Source of the DNA: Verrucomicrobiia bacterium
GTDB lineage: Bacteria > Verrucomicrobiota > Verrucomicrobiia > Limisphaerales > JAUIHU01
Direction: 5' to 3'
Assembly: GCA_030432175.1 (NCBI GenBank)
Contig: JAUIHU010000380.1
Location: 1-5,149 of the forward strand
Length of the DNA: 5,149 nucleotides
Shown here: piece by piece, positions 1 through 5,149 of the stretch
How positions within the stretch are numbered: the first letter of the stretch is position 1
How the letters are laid out: every line of letters begins with the position of its first letter
Notes under the pieces: generated by a model
The model's database searches: none
Told to the model about the DNA's origin: nothing
Seen by the model: the letters and a program-made list of their open reading frames with translations, nothing else
Position numbers and translations under genes: made by a program

Positions 1-2
1 CT

Positions 3-1082
3 GTCGAAGAAAGAGAAACACCTCAGTCAGAAATTTCTGGAGAATCCAGCTGGCCAACGCAGCCCTTTCCATTGGCTCCTCCGCCATACGCCAAACAAGG
101 GTTCTACCCGAATGACATCAGTTCACGGAGCGCAGAGGTAGAAGAATCGCTGACTCAAAAATTTCAAAGCATGGATTTCCAGTTCGGTCCGTTATTCATT
201 CCACCTGGGAAAAAGCCCACAGCCACGATGCCTCAGTTCAACGGAGGATCGGATTGGGGAGGAGCGGCTTATGATCCGAGATTCAACATCCTGTATGTCA
301 ACTCCAGCTCGGAATTGGAGTGGATCTCTATGCGCGAAAGTCGTCCCCGAGAAAGTATTACATCTTACGAATATGGAAGACAAATGTACCAAACCCTATG
401 TTCCAACTGTCACGGATCACCCGGTTATTCCTCTTCGAACGCGCCGTCCCTCGAAGGATTGGGCGGACGGATGCAGCGATCGGATGCAGCATTGATCCTG
501 GAAAATGGCAAAGGTCAGATGCCCGCATTTGGAGCGTTGGCGGAATGGGAACAGCAGGCGGCCTTGGATTTTGTTTATCAGACAGGACGCGATCGCACAT
601 TAAATTTAAAAGAACTGGAAACCACCTGGGGAGGGCAAATGCCATGGGTTGCCACCGGACATCATGAAATCAAGGACTCGGATGGATTTCCTGTCAACGC
701 TCCTCCCTGGGGAAATCTCACAGCCATTGACTTGAATACCGGAGCCACACTCTGGGATGTCCCGTTGGGAACTTATCCGGAACTGGAACAACAGGGCTTG
801 CCTCCCACCGGCACATTCAACATGGGTGGACCTTTAGTCACCGCAGGCGGACTGGTCTTCATTGGCGCCGCCATGGATGAACGCTTTCATGCCTATGATA
901 AAATCACCGGGGAGTTATTGTGGGAATACCAGATGGAAGGCGGGGGTTACGCAACTCCTGCGACTTACGAAGTTCATGGAGTTCAATACGTGATCATTGC
1001 CGCAGGTGGCGCCGGCAAACCGGGAACAAAAGCCGCGGACGGGTATTATGTTTTTCGCTTGCCGGAATCCGATGAACAGTAG
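3..1082 (+). CDS. PQQ-dependent dehydrogenase with inserted cytochrome c domain, C-terminal part (5' end outside window)
   Basis: This is a quinoprotein dehydrogenase of the glucose/alcohol type, expected to oxidise a sugar or alcohol outside the cytoplasm and pass electrons through its own heme to the respiratory chain. The frame is open from position 3, so the gene is truncated by the window; the TTG at 72 is an internal Leu codon in a family-typical segment (SWPTQPFPLAPPPYAKQGF), not a start. Visible order: propeller blades with DWGGAAYDPRFNILYVNSS at about 252-308; a cytochrome c insert with CSNCH at 399-413 and a likely axial Met in GQMPAFG (ATG at 519-521); then returning blades (GNLTAIDLNTGATLW, FHAYDKITGELLWEY) and the closing GYATPATYEVHGVQYVIIAAGG segment near the C-terminus. 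The gene ends with TAG at 1080-1082. Family assignment is strong. The substrate cannot be told, because most of the propeller and the signal peptide are missing. Its last 37 bp overlap the convergent lysR gene. Confidence 0.88.
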   Translation, partial: VEERETPQSEISGESSWPTQPFPLAPPPYAKQGFYPNDISSRSAEVEESLTQKFQSMDFQFGPLFIPPGKKPTATMPQFNGGSDWGGAAYDPRFNILYVNSSSELEWISMRESRPRESITSYEYGRQMYQTLCSNCHGSPGYSSSNAPSLEGLGGRMQRSDAALILENGKGQMPAFGALAEWEQQAALDFVYQTGRDRTLNLKELETTWGGQMPWVATGHHEIKDSDGFPVNAPPWGNLTAIDLNTGATLWDVPLGTYPELEQQGLPPTGTFNMGGPLVTAGGLVFIGAAMDERFHAYDKITGELLWEYQMEGGGYATPATYEVHGVQYVIIAAGGAGKPGTKAADGYYVFRLPESDEQ

Positions 1083-1969
1083 TTAGACCCTGCTTCCTTC
1101 AACCAATCAATCAATGTCAGCAGTTCTGGAACCTCTGTCCCCCGGTTCCAGACTGCGGATTGGTACATGTAAATCCGAGGTGTTCGTAGCGTGATAAAGA
1201 CAACGTTCGGATGCGGCAGTTGAGCGACATCCATTGGCAACACTGCAATACCGGCTCCGGTGGCGACTCGTCCAAGAATTTCACTGAGGCTCTGGGCTTT
1301 TGACTGGATCTTCAGCGCTTGCCCGACGGACTGCTCCAGCTTCTCAATTAACTCTTTGCGACCAGGAAATAACTTTTCATCCAACGTGATCCACTTCTCG
1401 TCCGTCAGATCACTCATCGTCACTGACTTCCGCAACGAGGCCAGATGGTGATCCGGCAAAGCGACTCCCAGTGGAATCTTCGCCAGATGCACAACCTCAA
1501 ACCGATCCTTTAAAGAATCGCAGGCTGTCCCAAGCAAAGCCAGATCCAGATCTCCGGATTCCAACGCTTCCACCTGATGAACCGGATTCATTTCCCGAAT
1601 TTCCAGGTCAATATCCGGGTACTGATCATAAAACCGCCGTAATGCTTTGGATAAAAATCCGGGCAACGCAGTGGCAATGTATCCAATCGACAACCTTCGA
1701 GGCCGGTTCGATCCCAGCCCTTTCATCGTGTTCTCCAAATCCAACGCTTGACTTAAAACTTTCCTGGCCAGTTTAAATGCCATCTCTCCCTCTGGAGTAA
1801 GCGACATCCCCTGGGATTTCCGCACAAACAACGATACCCCCCACTCCTCCTCCAACTCCCGAATCTGACGCGAGATTGCCGGTTGAGAAATAAACAACCT
1901 CGCCGCTGCGCGACTCATATTTCCCTCCTCGGCAACCGTAATCAGATATTTCAAGGCACGTAGTTCCAT
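1046..1969 (-). CDS. LysR-type transcriptional regulator, BenM/CatM/CbbR-like
   Basis: Cytoplasmic DNA-binding regulator of 307 residues, the normal LysR length. The N-terminus carries the winged helix-turn-helix: recognition region about residues 17-44 (NMSRAAARLFISQPAISRQI, then RELEEEWG), followed by the usual LFVRKSQGMSLTPEG wing and a linker helix to about residue 88. The rest is the periplasmic-binding-protein-like effector domain, from RRLSIGYIATALPGFL to about residue 295. Short stretches such as REMNPVHQVEALESGDLDLALL and DLTDEKW resemble, from memory, the BenM/CatM aromatic-responsive branch; the effector itself is unknown. The ATG at 1967-1969 gives the canonical LysR N-terminus, but no Shine-Dalgarno sequence precedes it (minus-strand leader GATAAGACCTGT). 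The gene is divergent from pirin across 160 bp, the classical arrangement for a regulator that controls itself and its neighbour. The C-terminal tail is encoded antisense to the end of the dehydrogenase gene. Confidence 0.93.
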   Translation of the reverse strand: MELRALKYLITVAEEGNMSRAAARLFISQPAISRQIRELEEEWGVSLFVRKSQGMSLTPEGEMAFKLARKVLSQALDLENTMKGLGSNRPRRLSIGYIATALPGFLSKALRRFYDQYPDIDLEIREMNPVHQVEALESGDLDLALLGTACDSLKDRFEVVHLAKIPLGVALPDHHLASLRKSVTMSDLTDEKWITLDEKLFPGRKELIEKLEQSVGQALKIQSKAQSLSEILGRVATGAGIAVLPMDVAQLPHPNVVFITLRTPRIYMYQSAVWNRGTEVPELLTLIDWLKEAGSNYCSSDSGKRKT

Positions 1970-2027
1970 ACAGGTCTTATCAGCGGAGCGTTGCTGATTA
2001 AGTTCATCAACCAGCTTGAATCATGTG

Positions 2028-2049
2028 ATATGAAACGCTCATTTCATAT
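2028..2049. promoter_or_regulatory. Second perfect inverted repeat, ATATGAAA-N6-TTTCATAT
   Basis: Two 8-bp arms (2028-2035 and 2042-2049) are exact reverse complements with spacer CGCTCA. The centre lies about 25 bp from the centre of the 2057-2071 dyad, roughly two to two and a half helical turns towards lysR. It may be a second binding site for the LysR protein or the operator of an unrelated regulator. It does not show T-N11-A about its own centre. A role as an RNA hairpin in a lysR leader is possible but less likely. Confidence 0.45.
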
Positions 2050-2074
2050 TAATGGTATAACAATTTGTTATCAC
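2046..2074 (-). promoter_or_regulatory. Weak candidate sigma-70 promoter for lysR
   Basis: On the minus strand GTGATA (2074-2069) and TAATAT (2051-2046) are 17 bp apart, each with four of six consensus bases. The whole element covers the T-N11-A dyad and part of the second repeat. Regulator bound there would block the promoter, consistent with the negative autoregulation usual for LysR proteins. Support is weak. Confidence 0.25.
2057..2071. promoter_or_regulatory. Probable LysR operator, ATAA-N7-TTAT dyad (T-N11-A)
   Basis: A perfect 7-bp inverted repeat, ATAACAA-T-TTGTTAT, is centred on 2064. It contains the LysR-family T-N11-A signature (T2058 to A2070) and matches the layout ATAC-N7-GTAT known for BenM/CatM sites, with one substitution in each arm. 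It also fits the CbbR-type TNA-N7-TNA pattern. It lies between lysR and pirin, where the recognition site of a divergent LysR regulator is expected. The repeat is seen directly; binding by the neighbouring LysR protein is inferred. Confidence 0.6.
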
Positions 2075-2096
2075 GGACCAAAGAACAAAGTATTAG
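2068..2096 (+). promoter_or_regulatory. Weak candidate sigma-70 promoter for pirin
   Basis: TTATCA (2068-2073) and TATTAG (2091-2096) are separated by 17 bp; each matches four of six consensus bases. The -35 hexamer overlaps the right end of the T-N11-A dyad, a placement compatible with LysR contact to RNA polymerase at a promoter that needs activation. Transcription would start around 2103, leaving a leader of about 27 nt. This is pattern matching only. Confidence 0.25.
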
Positions 2097-2129
2097 TCGC
2101 TGCCAGCTTTTTCAGGAATCTTATCCCAC

Positions 2130-2885
2130 ATGAAAACGACCTTGGTTCCTGAAAAGAAACTGTCCGATACAAGTATGAAAGTAACAAAAAGACCTGCCGA
2201 TGAACGTGGCAAAGCTGAACATGGCTGGTTGCATGCCCGGTTCACTTTTTCATTTGCTGATTATTTTGATCCGGCTCACATGGGCTTTCGTTCCTTGCGT
2301 GTCATGAATAACGACACGATTGAACCGGGAGGAGGATTTGGAACGCATCCGCACAAGGACGCTGAGATTTTTACCTATGTTATCAGTGGTCAATTGGAAC
2401 ATAAGGACAGCATGGGCAACGGCTCTATCATAAAACCCGGAGACATGCAGTACATGAGCGCCGGAAGTGGAGTGTTACACAGCGAGTTCAACCCTTCCTC
2501 AAAGGAACGCACTGAGCTGTACCAAATCTGGTTGCGTCCGAATCAATCAGGAGGAGAACCTCTGTACTCAGAGAAAAAACTGGCCGACTGGAAAGCGACT
2601 CATGACTGGATCCGTTTGTTCTCCGGGGACGAATCGGATGAATCCGTCACTCGCATCCGACAAAATGCGGAGATCATTTTCGCCAGACTGGAAAGTGGTC
2701 GAAATCTATCCATACCCACAACCCAAAATCGTCCGCACAGTTGGATTCAGGTTGTGAAAGGATCCATCCGGGTTGCCGGCACTGAACTCAATCGAGCTGA
2801 CGGATTGGCAATAGAAAACCATCCTGACTCTCTGGAAATTACGACTTCTGAAAACTCAGAAGTTTTCGTGTTTCAACTCAGCTAA
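2130..2885 (+). CDS. Pirin family protein (bicupin; YhhW/quercetinase-like)
   Basis: Cytoplasmic metal-binding bicupin of 251 residues from this start. The N-terminal cupin holds the complete pirin metal site: H73 and H75 in GTHPHKDAEI, and H117 and E119 in GVLHSEF, corresponding to the His-His-His-Glu set of human pirin. Blocks such as HGWLHARFTFSFADY, GFGTHPHKDAEIFTYV, DSMGNGSI and SWIQVVKGSIRV closely resemble E. coli YhhW, which has quercetin 2,3-dioxygenase activity, so an oxygenase role on an aromatic compound or a redox-sensing role is plausible; the true substrate is unknown. Start: the ATG at 2130 has an AGGA at 2114-2117, 12 bases upstream, whereas family alignments would begin at Met16 (ATG at 2175), giving 236 residues. 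The first 15 residues may be an extension or untranslated. It is divergent from lysR and 107 bp upstream of wrbA, probably in one regulon. Two alternative hairpins lie in its last codons. Confidence 0.93.
   Translation: MKTTLVPEKKLSDTSMKVTKRPADERGKAEHGWLHARFTFSFADYFDPAHMGFRSLRVMNNDTIEPGGGFGTHPHKDAEIFTYVISGQLEHKDSMGNGSIIKPGDMQYMSAGSGVLHSEFNPSSKERTELYQIWLRPNQSGGEPLYSEKKLADWKATHDWIRLFSGDESDESVTRIRQNAEIIFARLESGRNLSIPTTQNRPHSWIQVVKGSIRVAGTELNRADGLAIENHPDSLEITTSENSEVFVFQLS
2844..2867 (+). terminator. Alternative terminator-like hairpins inside the 3' end of pirin
   Basis: Hairpin A pairs ACTTCTGA (2844-2851) with TCAGAAGT (2856-2863), loop AAAC, and ends in a short T run (2863-2866). Hairpin B pairs GAAAACT (2850-2856) with AGTTTTC (2861-2867), loop CAGA. 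The two share bases, so only one can form at a time. A followed by Us resembles a weak intrinsic terminator facing wrbA, 16 bases before the pirin stop codon; B would sequester that U run. The stem is only half GC and the U tract is short, so strong termination is doubtful; partial attenuation or mRNA stabilisation is possible. Confidence 0.3.
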
Positions 2886-2992
2886 TCCAAGGTTTCATTC
2901 TCATTAGCAGACCCAACTTTTGGCTGGCGACGGAATGGATTCATTCGCCAATCAATTCACCCTGATAAAAATCCTGACTCATCTAAAATACC

Positions 2993-3592
2993 ATGGCTAA
3001 AATACTCGTACTCTATTATTCCACTTATGGCCACATCGAAACGATGGCTAAATCTGTCGTCGAAGGAGCGCAATCCGTTGAAGGAGCTGAGGTCACCCTC
3101 AAGCGCGTTCCGGATCTGATGAATGAAGAAACCCTGCAGCGCATTGGAGCGAAAACGGATCAGGAAGCGCCGGTGGCAGATCCGAAGGAACTGGATCAAT
3201 ACGATGCCATCATTTTCGGGACACCCACCCGTTTTGGTAACATGGCTTCTCAGATGCGAAACTTTCTGGATCAGACCGGCAAACTGTGGATGGAAGGAAA
3301 ACTGATCGGCAAGGTTGGCAGCGTGTTCACCAGCACCGGAACCGGAGGCGGGAATGAAAGCACGATTCTGACCTTCATCCCCACCCTGATGCACCACGGA
3401 ATGATTGTAGTCGGCTTGCCCTACGCCTGCCAGGAACTGCTGGACATATCCAGTCCAAGAGGTGGATCTCCATACGGCGCTGGAGTGTTAGCTGGCGGTG
3501 ACGGATCCCGCCAGCCGAGCGAAAACGAACTGAACCAGGCAAAATTCCAAGGCAAACATGTCGCCGAGATCAGCGTCAGACTGCATGGATAA
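2993..3592 (+). CDS. wrbA: NAD(P)H:quinone oxidoreductase WrbA (FMN-dependent)
   Basis: Flavodoxin-fold cytoplasmic enzyme that transfers two electrons from NAD(P)H via FMN to quinones, avoiding semiquinone radicals. At 199 residues it matches E. coli WrbA (198) in length and along its whole sequence. Visible landmarks: the FMN phosphate loop STYGHIE (residues 10-16) after MAKILVLYY, the GTPTRFGNM loop (76-84), FLDQTGKLW (91-99), STGTGGG (114-120), HHGM with the flavin-stacking His (134-137), and RGGSPYGAG plus AGGDGSRQPS (about 156-176), both hallmarks of the WrbA branch. The ATG at 2993 gives the canonical N-terminus; no Shine-Dalgarno sequence precedes it. The 107-bp gap after pirin shows no convincing promoter, so co-transcription with pirin is possible but not proven. 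The gene ends with TAA 47 bp before the stop of the convergent trx/PDZ gene, with a hairpin between. Confidence 0.96.
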   Translation: MAKILVLYYSTYGHIETMAKSVVEGAQSVEGAEVTLKRVPDLMNEETLQRIGAKTDQEAPVADPKELDQYDAIIFGTPTRFGNMASQMRNFLDQTGKLWMEGKLIGKVGSVFTSTGTGGGNESTILTFIPTLMHHGMIVVGLPYACQELLDISSPRGGSPYGAGVLAGGDGSRQPSENELNQAKFQGKHVAEISVRLHG

Positions 3593-3620
3593 AATGCAAC
3601 GGATCCAGTAGATTATCCAA

Positions 3621-3652
3621 TGAAACGCCCTGAAAAGGCTCAGGGTGTTTCA
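3621..3652 (+). terminator. Hairpin at the wrbA / trx-PDZ convergent junction
   Basis: TGAAACGCCCTGA (3621-3633) pairs with TCAGGGTGTTTCA (3640-3652) over 13 positions with a 6-base loop (AAAGGC). The only non-Watson-Crick position is G3627 with T3646, a G-U pair in the plus-strand RNA but a C-A mismatch in the minus-strand RNA, so the stem is continuous only in the wrbA transcript. The right arm contains the stop codon and last codons of the convergent gene. No T tract follows in either direction, so it is more likely a Rho-assisted or mRNA 3'-end-protecting hairpin than a classical intrinsic terminator. Confidence 0.45.
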
Positions 3653-5010
3653 CCTACCAAAGGCGTCACAATTTCAATAATTTTGTCTTTCCGCTTGACC
3701 TGATAGCGGATTACTTCGCCCACCTTCATGTTAAGTCTGACATTCGACTGAAATTCGATTTCGTTCCATTCAAGCGGTTTTCCATTGATCCCGACAATCA
3801 CATCGCCTTCACGCAAACCGGATTCATAGGAAGCGCGACCTCCCTGAATTCCCCGGTTGATCCAACGAACATGGAGTCCCTTGCCTTCTGGAGAAATTCC
3901 ATATCTGGATTTCTCACTATCCTCAACACCGACCGCCCAGAATCCTGGACGAGGTTGCAAGGACCACATAGATCCGCGCCAGCTGATGTCGGTTTCTTTC
4001 CAGCCAGAATCAAGCTGAATCGACGCCAAAACGACAGCTGTCGCATCAGCAGAAACCTGACGCTTTGCTTCAATGCGGACCTGATCACCTGCATTCGATA
4101 ACCCATGCAGAACCCATTGAATATCAGCTATAGAGAGTATGGGTTGTCCATTCACTTTGAGAATTTCGTCTCCAGAACGAAGTCCGGTTTTGGCAGCAAC
4201 TCCTGCAGGGTTAACAGCCTCAATGATTCGACCGTCATCACGTTGAATAGAGAGTCCTATGTTTTCCGGCAAAGGATACCTGTAGAGCATTTCCCTGGAA
4301 AAAGTTCCATTGGCATAAGCTGCATTCTGTTGCGCATCATGAATGTTATGGCAATGAATACAATTGTCTCTGGCTGTTTGTTGCCTGTAGCGATTCTTGC
4401 GAGGAAGACCTGGCATTTCCAGGGCTGTTCGGTATGGCTTTGGCTGTGGTTTCTTGGCGGCAAACTGTTGAGCGTTGCCAGGATATTCAGCATGAAACTC
4501 CAGCGCCCTCACCATTGCTTTGCGAAGTGAAGCGATGGAATTATATGCGTCAGCCCCTTCGGCGGATTGAGTTCCGTATCTTCCATAAATCACACCGTCC
4601 GCGTTCACAAAAACTGCAGCCCAGTTCAGATCGAAATCAAATTCAAACAAAGACAAATCCACACCCTTCATTTCCACTTGCCGAACCGGCACAAAAGCAG
4701 TCCTGGCCAGTTCCTTGATCACTTCATTTCCCTGAGCCACTTCAGCGTCGAAGCTGGAGCAATCCTCGCAGGGTACACAACGAAAAGTGACAAAAATAGG
4801 TTTGTTCAATCGACGCGCCTCTTCAACTGCTTTTGCGTAATCGTTGTAGATCCAATAATCAGCTCCAACAGCGTGAGCATCTTTGAGAGCCCGCAGGAGC
4901 TGTGGCAGCGTGTTGTCTTCGAATAGCGTTTCATCAACCGAACCTTCATCATCAGCGAAGGCCCCGAAGGCCAGAAATCCGGCTAGAATGGGGAGTATGA
5001 GTTTTTTCAT
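3640..5010 (-). CDS. Secreted thioredoxin-like / heme-c / double-PDZ protein (Trx7/PDZ family)
   Basis: Predicted exported protein of 456 residues. Residues 1-19 form a Sec signal peptide (KK, hydrophobic core LILPILAGFLAFG, cleavage after AFA). A thioredoxin-7-like domain follows, about 50-175, with CVPCEDC at 78-84: C78, C81 and C84 form two overlapping CxxC motifs after KPIFVTF. After a basic Pro-rich linker, CIHCH (217-221; codons at 4362-4348) is a c-type heme site. Two PDZ domains follow, about 247-315 (GVAAKTGLRSGDEILKVNG) and 378-450 (YESGLREGDVIVGINGKP). From memory this order matches a PVC-group family annotated as Trx7/PDZ domain-containing (seleno)protein; here all three active-site positions use ordinary Cys codons (TGT, TGC, TGC). 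A role in extracytoplasmic thiol or heme redox chemistry, with PDZ domains binding peptide ends, is inferred; partners are unknown. No Shine-Dalgarno sequence precedes the ATG. It is probably its own transcription unit. Confidence 0.85.
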   Translation of the reverse strand: MKKLILPILAGFLAFGAFADDEGSVDETLFEDNTLPQLLRALKDAHAVGADYWIYNDYAKAVEEARRLNKPIFVTFRCVPCEDCSSFDAEVAQGNEVIKELARTAFVPVRQVEMKGVDLSLFEFDFDLNWAAVFVNADGVIYGRYGTQSAEGADAYNSIASLRKAMVRALEFHAEYPGNAQQFAAKKPQPKPYRTALEMPGLPRKNRYRQQTARDNCIHCHNIHDAQQNAAYANGTFSREMLYRYPLPENIGLSIQRDDGRIIEAVNPAGVAAKTGLRSGDEILKVNGQPILSIADIQWVLHGLSNAGDQVRIEAKRQVSADATAVVLASIQLDSGWKETDISWRGSMWSLQPRPGFWAVGVEDSEKSRYGISPEGKGLHVRWINRGIQGGRASYESGLREGDVIVGINGKPLEWNEIEFQSNVRLNMKVGEVIRYQVKRKDKIIEIVTPLVGETP

Positions 5011-5149
5011 AACTAATGGAATATTATGAGGAAGAGAGCAGAAATTAAAAGTTAAGAATATGGAGGGTTAGGTCGATGGGTGCGATTAAAGTCGAGTGGC
5101 GTGAAAATTTTCCAAGGCCAAAGGCCTGACACATACCAGCCTGGGCTGC
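5011..5149. other. Upstream region of the trx/PDZ gene with small palindromes
   Basis: These 139 bases before the trx/PDZ start contain no recognisable gene. Seen directly: palindrome GAAAATTTTC (5103-5112), a GGCC-AAA-GGCC repeat (about 5117-5127), CAGCC-TG-GGCTG at the right edge (5138-5149), and an AT-rich stretch just before the start with a CATAAT hexamer on the minus strand (5028-5023) as a weak -10 candidate lacking a good -35. On the minus strand a 34-codon open frame enters from the edge and stops at 5045-5047; it may be chance, the tail of an upstream gene, or part of a dispersed repeat. Confidence 0.35.

Larger units (their letters stand above)
1970..2129. promoter_or_regulatory. 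Divergent lysR / pirin intergenic control region
   Basis: This 160-bp stretch separates the divergent starts of lysR and pirin and is AT-rich in its middle. It holds two perfect inverted repeats (2028-2049 and 2057-2071, listed separately), weak promoter-like hexamers in both directions, and an imperfect inverted repeat in the presumed lysR leader (TGATTAAG at 1995-2002 against CTTGAATCA at 2015-2023, one bulged base). The density of dyads between divergent genes is typical of LysR-controlled intergenic regions. No small ORF or RNA gene is apparent. Confidence 0.7.

Noticed and set aside
72..74. TTG as a possible start of the dehydrogenase ORF
   Set aside because: The frame stays open upstream to position 3 and encodes family-typical residues there, so this is an internal Leu codon in a gene truncated by the window.
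358..645. 95-codon minus-strand open frame within the dehydrogenase
   Set aside because: Opposite the cytochrome c domain, which is clearly coding on the plus strand; no independent support.
2920..2951. TTGGC/GCCAA and TGGCGA/TCGCCA repeats between pirin and wrbA as a terminator
   Set aside because: The arms compete, the loop is long and no T run follows; too weak to call a terminator.
2984..2989. TAAAAT as a -10 box for wrbA
   Set aside because: It sits only three bases before the start codon and has no matching -35; it would demand leaderless transcription without other evidence.
2957..3397. 146-codon open frame antisense to wrbA
   Set aside because: Low-complexity antisense shadow of a strongly conserved gene; no recognisable domain and no start context.
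4105..4530. 141-codon plus-strand open frame opposite the trx/PDZ gene
   Set aside because: Lies wholly opposite the heme/PDZ coding part, with no domain or ribosome-binding signal; a shadow frame.
4759..4779. Possible selenocysteine codon in the thioredoxin-like active site
   Set aside because: All three active-site codons read as TGT, TGC and TGC on the minus strand; no in-frame TGA is present, so this copy is a Cys form.

Overview
The window holds five protein-coding genes, one of them cut by the left edge, and no RNA genes, insertion sequences or CRISPR arrays that I can see. Base composition is near 50% GC. Three of the four starts inside the window lack a clear Shine-Dalgarno sequence. 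Two exported heme-c proteins are predicted: a PQQ-type dehydrogenase with a cytochrome domain, and a thioredoxin/heme/PDZ protein. Together these suggest a Gram-negative bacterium of the PVC group, with Verrucomicrobiota the best guess and Planctomycetota possible. This assignment is inference; no phylogenetic marker gene is present.

Layout: (1) 3-1082 (+) is the C-terminal part of a PQQ-dependent dehydrogenase with a cytochrome c domain inside its beta-propeller. (2) 1046-1969 (-) is a LysR-type regulator whose 3' end overlaps gene 1 tail-to-tail by 37 bp. (3) 1970-2129 is a compact divergent promoter region with two perfect inverted repeats, one built like a BenM/CatM operator (ATAA-N7-TTAT). 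(4) 2130-2885 (+) is a pirin-family bicupin protein and 2993-3592 (+) is WrbA, an FMN-dependent NAD(P)H:quinone oxidoreductase. (5) 3640-5010 (-), convergent with wrbA, is a secreted protein with thioredoxin-like, heme-c and two PDZ segments. (6) 5011-5149 is its upstream region, rich in small palindromes, with a short open frame running off the right edge.

The central unit, lysR-pirin-wrbA, reads as a small quinone or aromatic-electrophile response module. The LysR protein would sense an effector and control itself and the pirin/wrbA pair. WrbA would reduce quinones by two electrons to hydroquinones, and pirin may oxidise or sense a related compound (some pirins have quercetinase activity). 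The two flanking genes face this unit tail-to-tail and are probably separate transcription units, although both encode proteins predicted to do redox chemistry outside the cytoplasm. Structural signals not explained by coding are two mutually exclusive hairpins in the last codons of pirin, and a hairpin across the wrbA/trx-PDZ junction that pairs fully only in the wrbA transcript.
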